Source: Prosthecobacter sp. (GTDB lineage Bacteria > Verrucomicrobiota > Verrucomicrobiia > Verrucomicrobiales > Verrucomicrobiaceae). Taken from it: a stretch of DNA of 51,558 bases. A model generated the notes under the pieces. The model searched no databases. It saw only the letters and a list, made by a program, of their open reading frames with translations, and was not told the origin of the DNA. The position numbers and the translations under genes are program-made. The DNA lies in contig NZ_JAGRPF010000068.1 in NCBI RefSeq assembly GCF_020439865.1, positions 1 to 51,558 on the forward strand, read 5' to 3'. How positions within the stretch are numbered: position 1 is the first letter of the stretch; each line of letters begins with the position of its first letter. Shown piece after piece: positions 50,079 through 51,558 of the stretch.

Positions 50079-51452
50079 ATGGCTTCTCTCGCCGATCAAC
50101 TCGCCAAACTCCTCGGCCCTGACCGCGTTTCCACGACACAGGCCGACCTCGCCACGCACAGCACGGACAAATGGTTCGCGTCGAACCCGCCTGAAGTCGT
50201 CGTGCATGCACAGAGCGCCGAGGACGTGTCCAAAACACTGCGCTTCGCCAATGAGAACAAGATTCCGGTCACACCGCAGGGCGCGCGTGTCGGTTACGTC
50301 GGCGGTGCGGTGCCCTTGCAGGGCGGGATCGCACTCTCCGTCGCGCGCATGAACAAGATCAAGGAGATCGCCATCGAGGACGGCGTCGCGGTCGTCGAAC
50401 CCGGCGTGATCACAGGTGATTTGCAGGCCGAGGTGCGCAAACTTGGCTGGTTTTATCCGCCGGATCCGGCTTCGCTCAAGGAATGCAGTCTCGGCGGCAA
50501 CATCGCCACGAACGCAGGCGGACCGCGCTGCCTCAAATACGGAGTCACCCGGCATTACGTGCTCGGTTTGGAGGCGGTGCTTGCGGACGGTTCGATCGTG
50601 AAGGCAGGCGGGCGCTGCCACAAAAACAAGACCGGCTTCGATCTCGTCGGCCTCATGGTCGGCAGCGAGGGCATGCTCGGCGTCGTCACCGAGGCCACGC
50701 TGCGTTTGATTCCGCATCCGCCGATGCGAGCGATGCTGTCGGCAGGATTCAATTCGTTCGCGGAAGTCGCGAATGCCGTGCAGCGGATCCTTGGCAGCGG
50801 CTTCCTGCCGTCGGCGCTCGAAATCGCCGACAAGTTCACGCTGCGTGCCGCCCGCGAGTATCTCGGCGAATCCGTCACACCCCAGGGCGATGCGCATCTG
50901 CTTGTCGAGATCGATGGCCAGCCGGCATCGGTCAAAGGCGAGCTTCAGCAGCTCGTGAAACTCGTGCGTGACCTCGGTTGCATCTGTTTGAACGAAGCGA
51001 TGGGCGACGAGGCCTGCGAAGCGTTCTGGAAACTGCGTCGTGAGTTCAGTTACAGCCTGCGCAACACCGGTTTGATCAAGTTGAACGAGGACATCGTCGT
51101 GCCGCGTGGAAAACTCGTCGAACTCGTCGATTTCGCGGAGAAACTCCAAGGCGAGTTTGGTTTCCCGGTCGCCAGTTTCGGGCATGCGGGCGATGGCAAC
51201 ATCCACGTAAACATCATGGTGCCGACGATGGACGATCCGGCGATCCGCGAACGCGCCGAAGCCGCGCTCGATCGTTTGTTCCATCAGATCATCGACTGGA
51301 ATGGCGCGATTACAGGTGAGCACGGTATCGGCGTCGCCAAAAAACGCTGGTGGCGCGATGCGATCCCGCCCGCGGCGCACGAAACACACCTGCGCCTGAA
51401 AGCCGCGCTCGATCCGAACGGCATTCTGAACCCCGGAAAGTTTCTCGGCTGA
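50079..51452 (+). CDS. glcD: FAD-linked 2-hydroxyacid oxidase, GlcD-like
   Basis: A 457-residue flavoprotein of the VAO/GlcD family. The FAD-binding domain (about 35-215) has TPQGARVGYVGGAVPLQGGIALS, LGGNIATNAGGPRCLKYGVTRHYVLGLEAVLADG and GFDLVGLMVGSEGMLGVVTEATL. The C-terminal domain has VASFGHAGDGNIHVNIM and TGEHGIGVAKKRWW, with the catalytic His/metal region. Substrates are D-lactate, glycolate or related 2-hydroxyacids. Neither glcE nor glcF is adjacent in the window, so the symbol marks the family, not a proven glycolate oxidase. It is divergent from the exonuclease gene. Confidence 0.87.
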   Translation: MASLADQLAKLLGPDRVSTTQADLATHSTDKWFASNPPEVVVHAQSAEDVSKTLRFANENKIPVTPQGARVGYVGGAVPLQGGIALSVARMNKIKEIAIEDGVAVVEPGVITGDLQAEVRKLGWFYPPDPASLKECSLGGNIATNAGGPRCLKYGVTRHYVLGLEAVLADGSIVKAGGRCHKNKTGFDLVGLMVGSEGMLGVVTEATLRLIPHPPMRAMLSAGFNSFAEVANAVQRILGSGFLPSALEIADKFTLRAAREYLGESVTPQGDAHLLVEIDGQPASVKGELQQLVKLVRDLGCICLNEAMGDEACEAFWKLRREFSYSLRNTGLIKLNEDIVVPRGKLVELVDFAEKLQGEFGFPVASFGHAGDGNIHVNIMVPTMDDPAIRERAEAALDRLFHQIIDWNGAITGEHGIGVAKKRWWRDAIPPAAHETHLRLKAALDPNGILNPGKFLG

Positions 51453-51502
51453 GCCCGCCGCTGCAAGATCACTTCATTTCACCCTGTTCCCTGCCTACAA
51501 CC

Positions 51503-51558
51503 ATGACCAAACTGCTCATTCCAACCCTCCTGCTCGCGCTGCCTTTGTGCGCCGCGGA
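51503..51558 (+). CDS. Start of an exported protein (truncated by window end)
   Basis: ATG at 51503 opens a frame to the window end: MTKLLIPTLLLALPLCAA. This is a clear signal peptide with a cleavage-like ALPLCAA end. The mature protein lies outside, so no product can be named. It follows glcD by 50 bases on the same strand and may be co-transcribed. Confidence 0.6.
   Translation, partial: MTKLLIPTLLLALPLCAA

Noticed and set aside
1..51558. CRISPR arrays, tRNA, rRNA or phage genes
   Set aside because: No regularly spaced repeats, cloverleaf-like segments or phage structural or integrase genes were seen on either strand.

Overview
The window looks like chromosomal DNA of a GC-rich, Gram-negative bacterium of the PVC superphylum, most likely Verrucomicrobiota (Prosthecobacter/Verrucomicrobium-like). 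This is inferred from gene content, not from a marker gene. The clues are two secreted formylglycine sulfatases, several secreted PQQ-type beta-propellers and esterases, a PEP-CTERM protein with a VPEPSRALLL-type tail, VIT/vWA proteins, a 34-residue AURKAIP1/COX24-like protein, and many start codons without a clear Shine-Dalgarno sequence. No tRNA, rRNA, CRISPR array, transposase or integrase was seen. Gene density is very high and no gene-free stretch exceeds 300 bases.

Layout. 1-4564 (+): the end of a VIT/vWA protein, a secreted vWA protein, and an OmpR-type response regulator with a large histidine kinase. 4565-6669: a FabZ-like dehydratase divergent from a PlsC-type acyltransferase and a GT2 glycosyltransferase. 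6701-16799 (+): a near-continuous run of secreted proteins (sulfatase, two alpha/beta hydrolases, a PQQ sugar dehydrogenase-like protein with a jelly-roll tail, two PQQ beta-propellers, two unknowns), with an AlkD-like DNA glycosylase inside it. 16800-24516: L,D-transpeptidase, FkbM methyltransferase, macro-domain protein, asd, a three-gene minus-strand operon (lipoprotein, Tat-exported deacetylase-like protein, anchored thioredoxin), and transketolase with a textbook terminator.

24664-33779 is the most distinctive region. An ECF sigma factor gene (+) converges on a minus-strand operon of ten tightly spaced genes: fatty-acid desaturase, FAD amine-oxidase-like protein, DUF1365, CFA-type methyltransferase, DUF1475-like, DUF2062, DUF1295 reductase-like, a coclaurine-N-methyltransferase-like CFA-family enzyme, an RMDN-like TPR protein and, last, a cupin (ChrR-type) anti-sigma factor. 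I read it as a stress-controlled membrane-lipid remodelling system that makes methyl-branched, cyclopropane or furan-type acyl chains.

33902-41601: adenylate cyclase, galT, a duplicated metK 3' end flanking a PEP-CTERM gene, intact metK, a second sulfatase, hisG and the COX24-like small gene. 41619-51558: a TPR protein, an MFS transporter, an MGMT/Atl1-like protein, a YmdB-type phosphodiesterase, an N-acetylmuramoyl-L-alanine amidase, an epimerase-shikimate kinase fusion, a beta-CASP exonuclease-like protein, GlcD, and the first codons of another exported protein.
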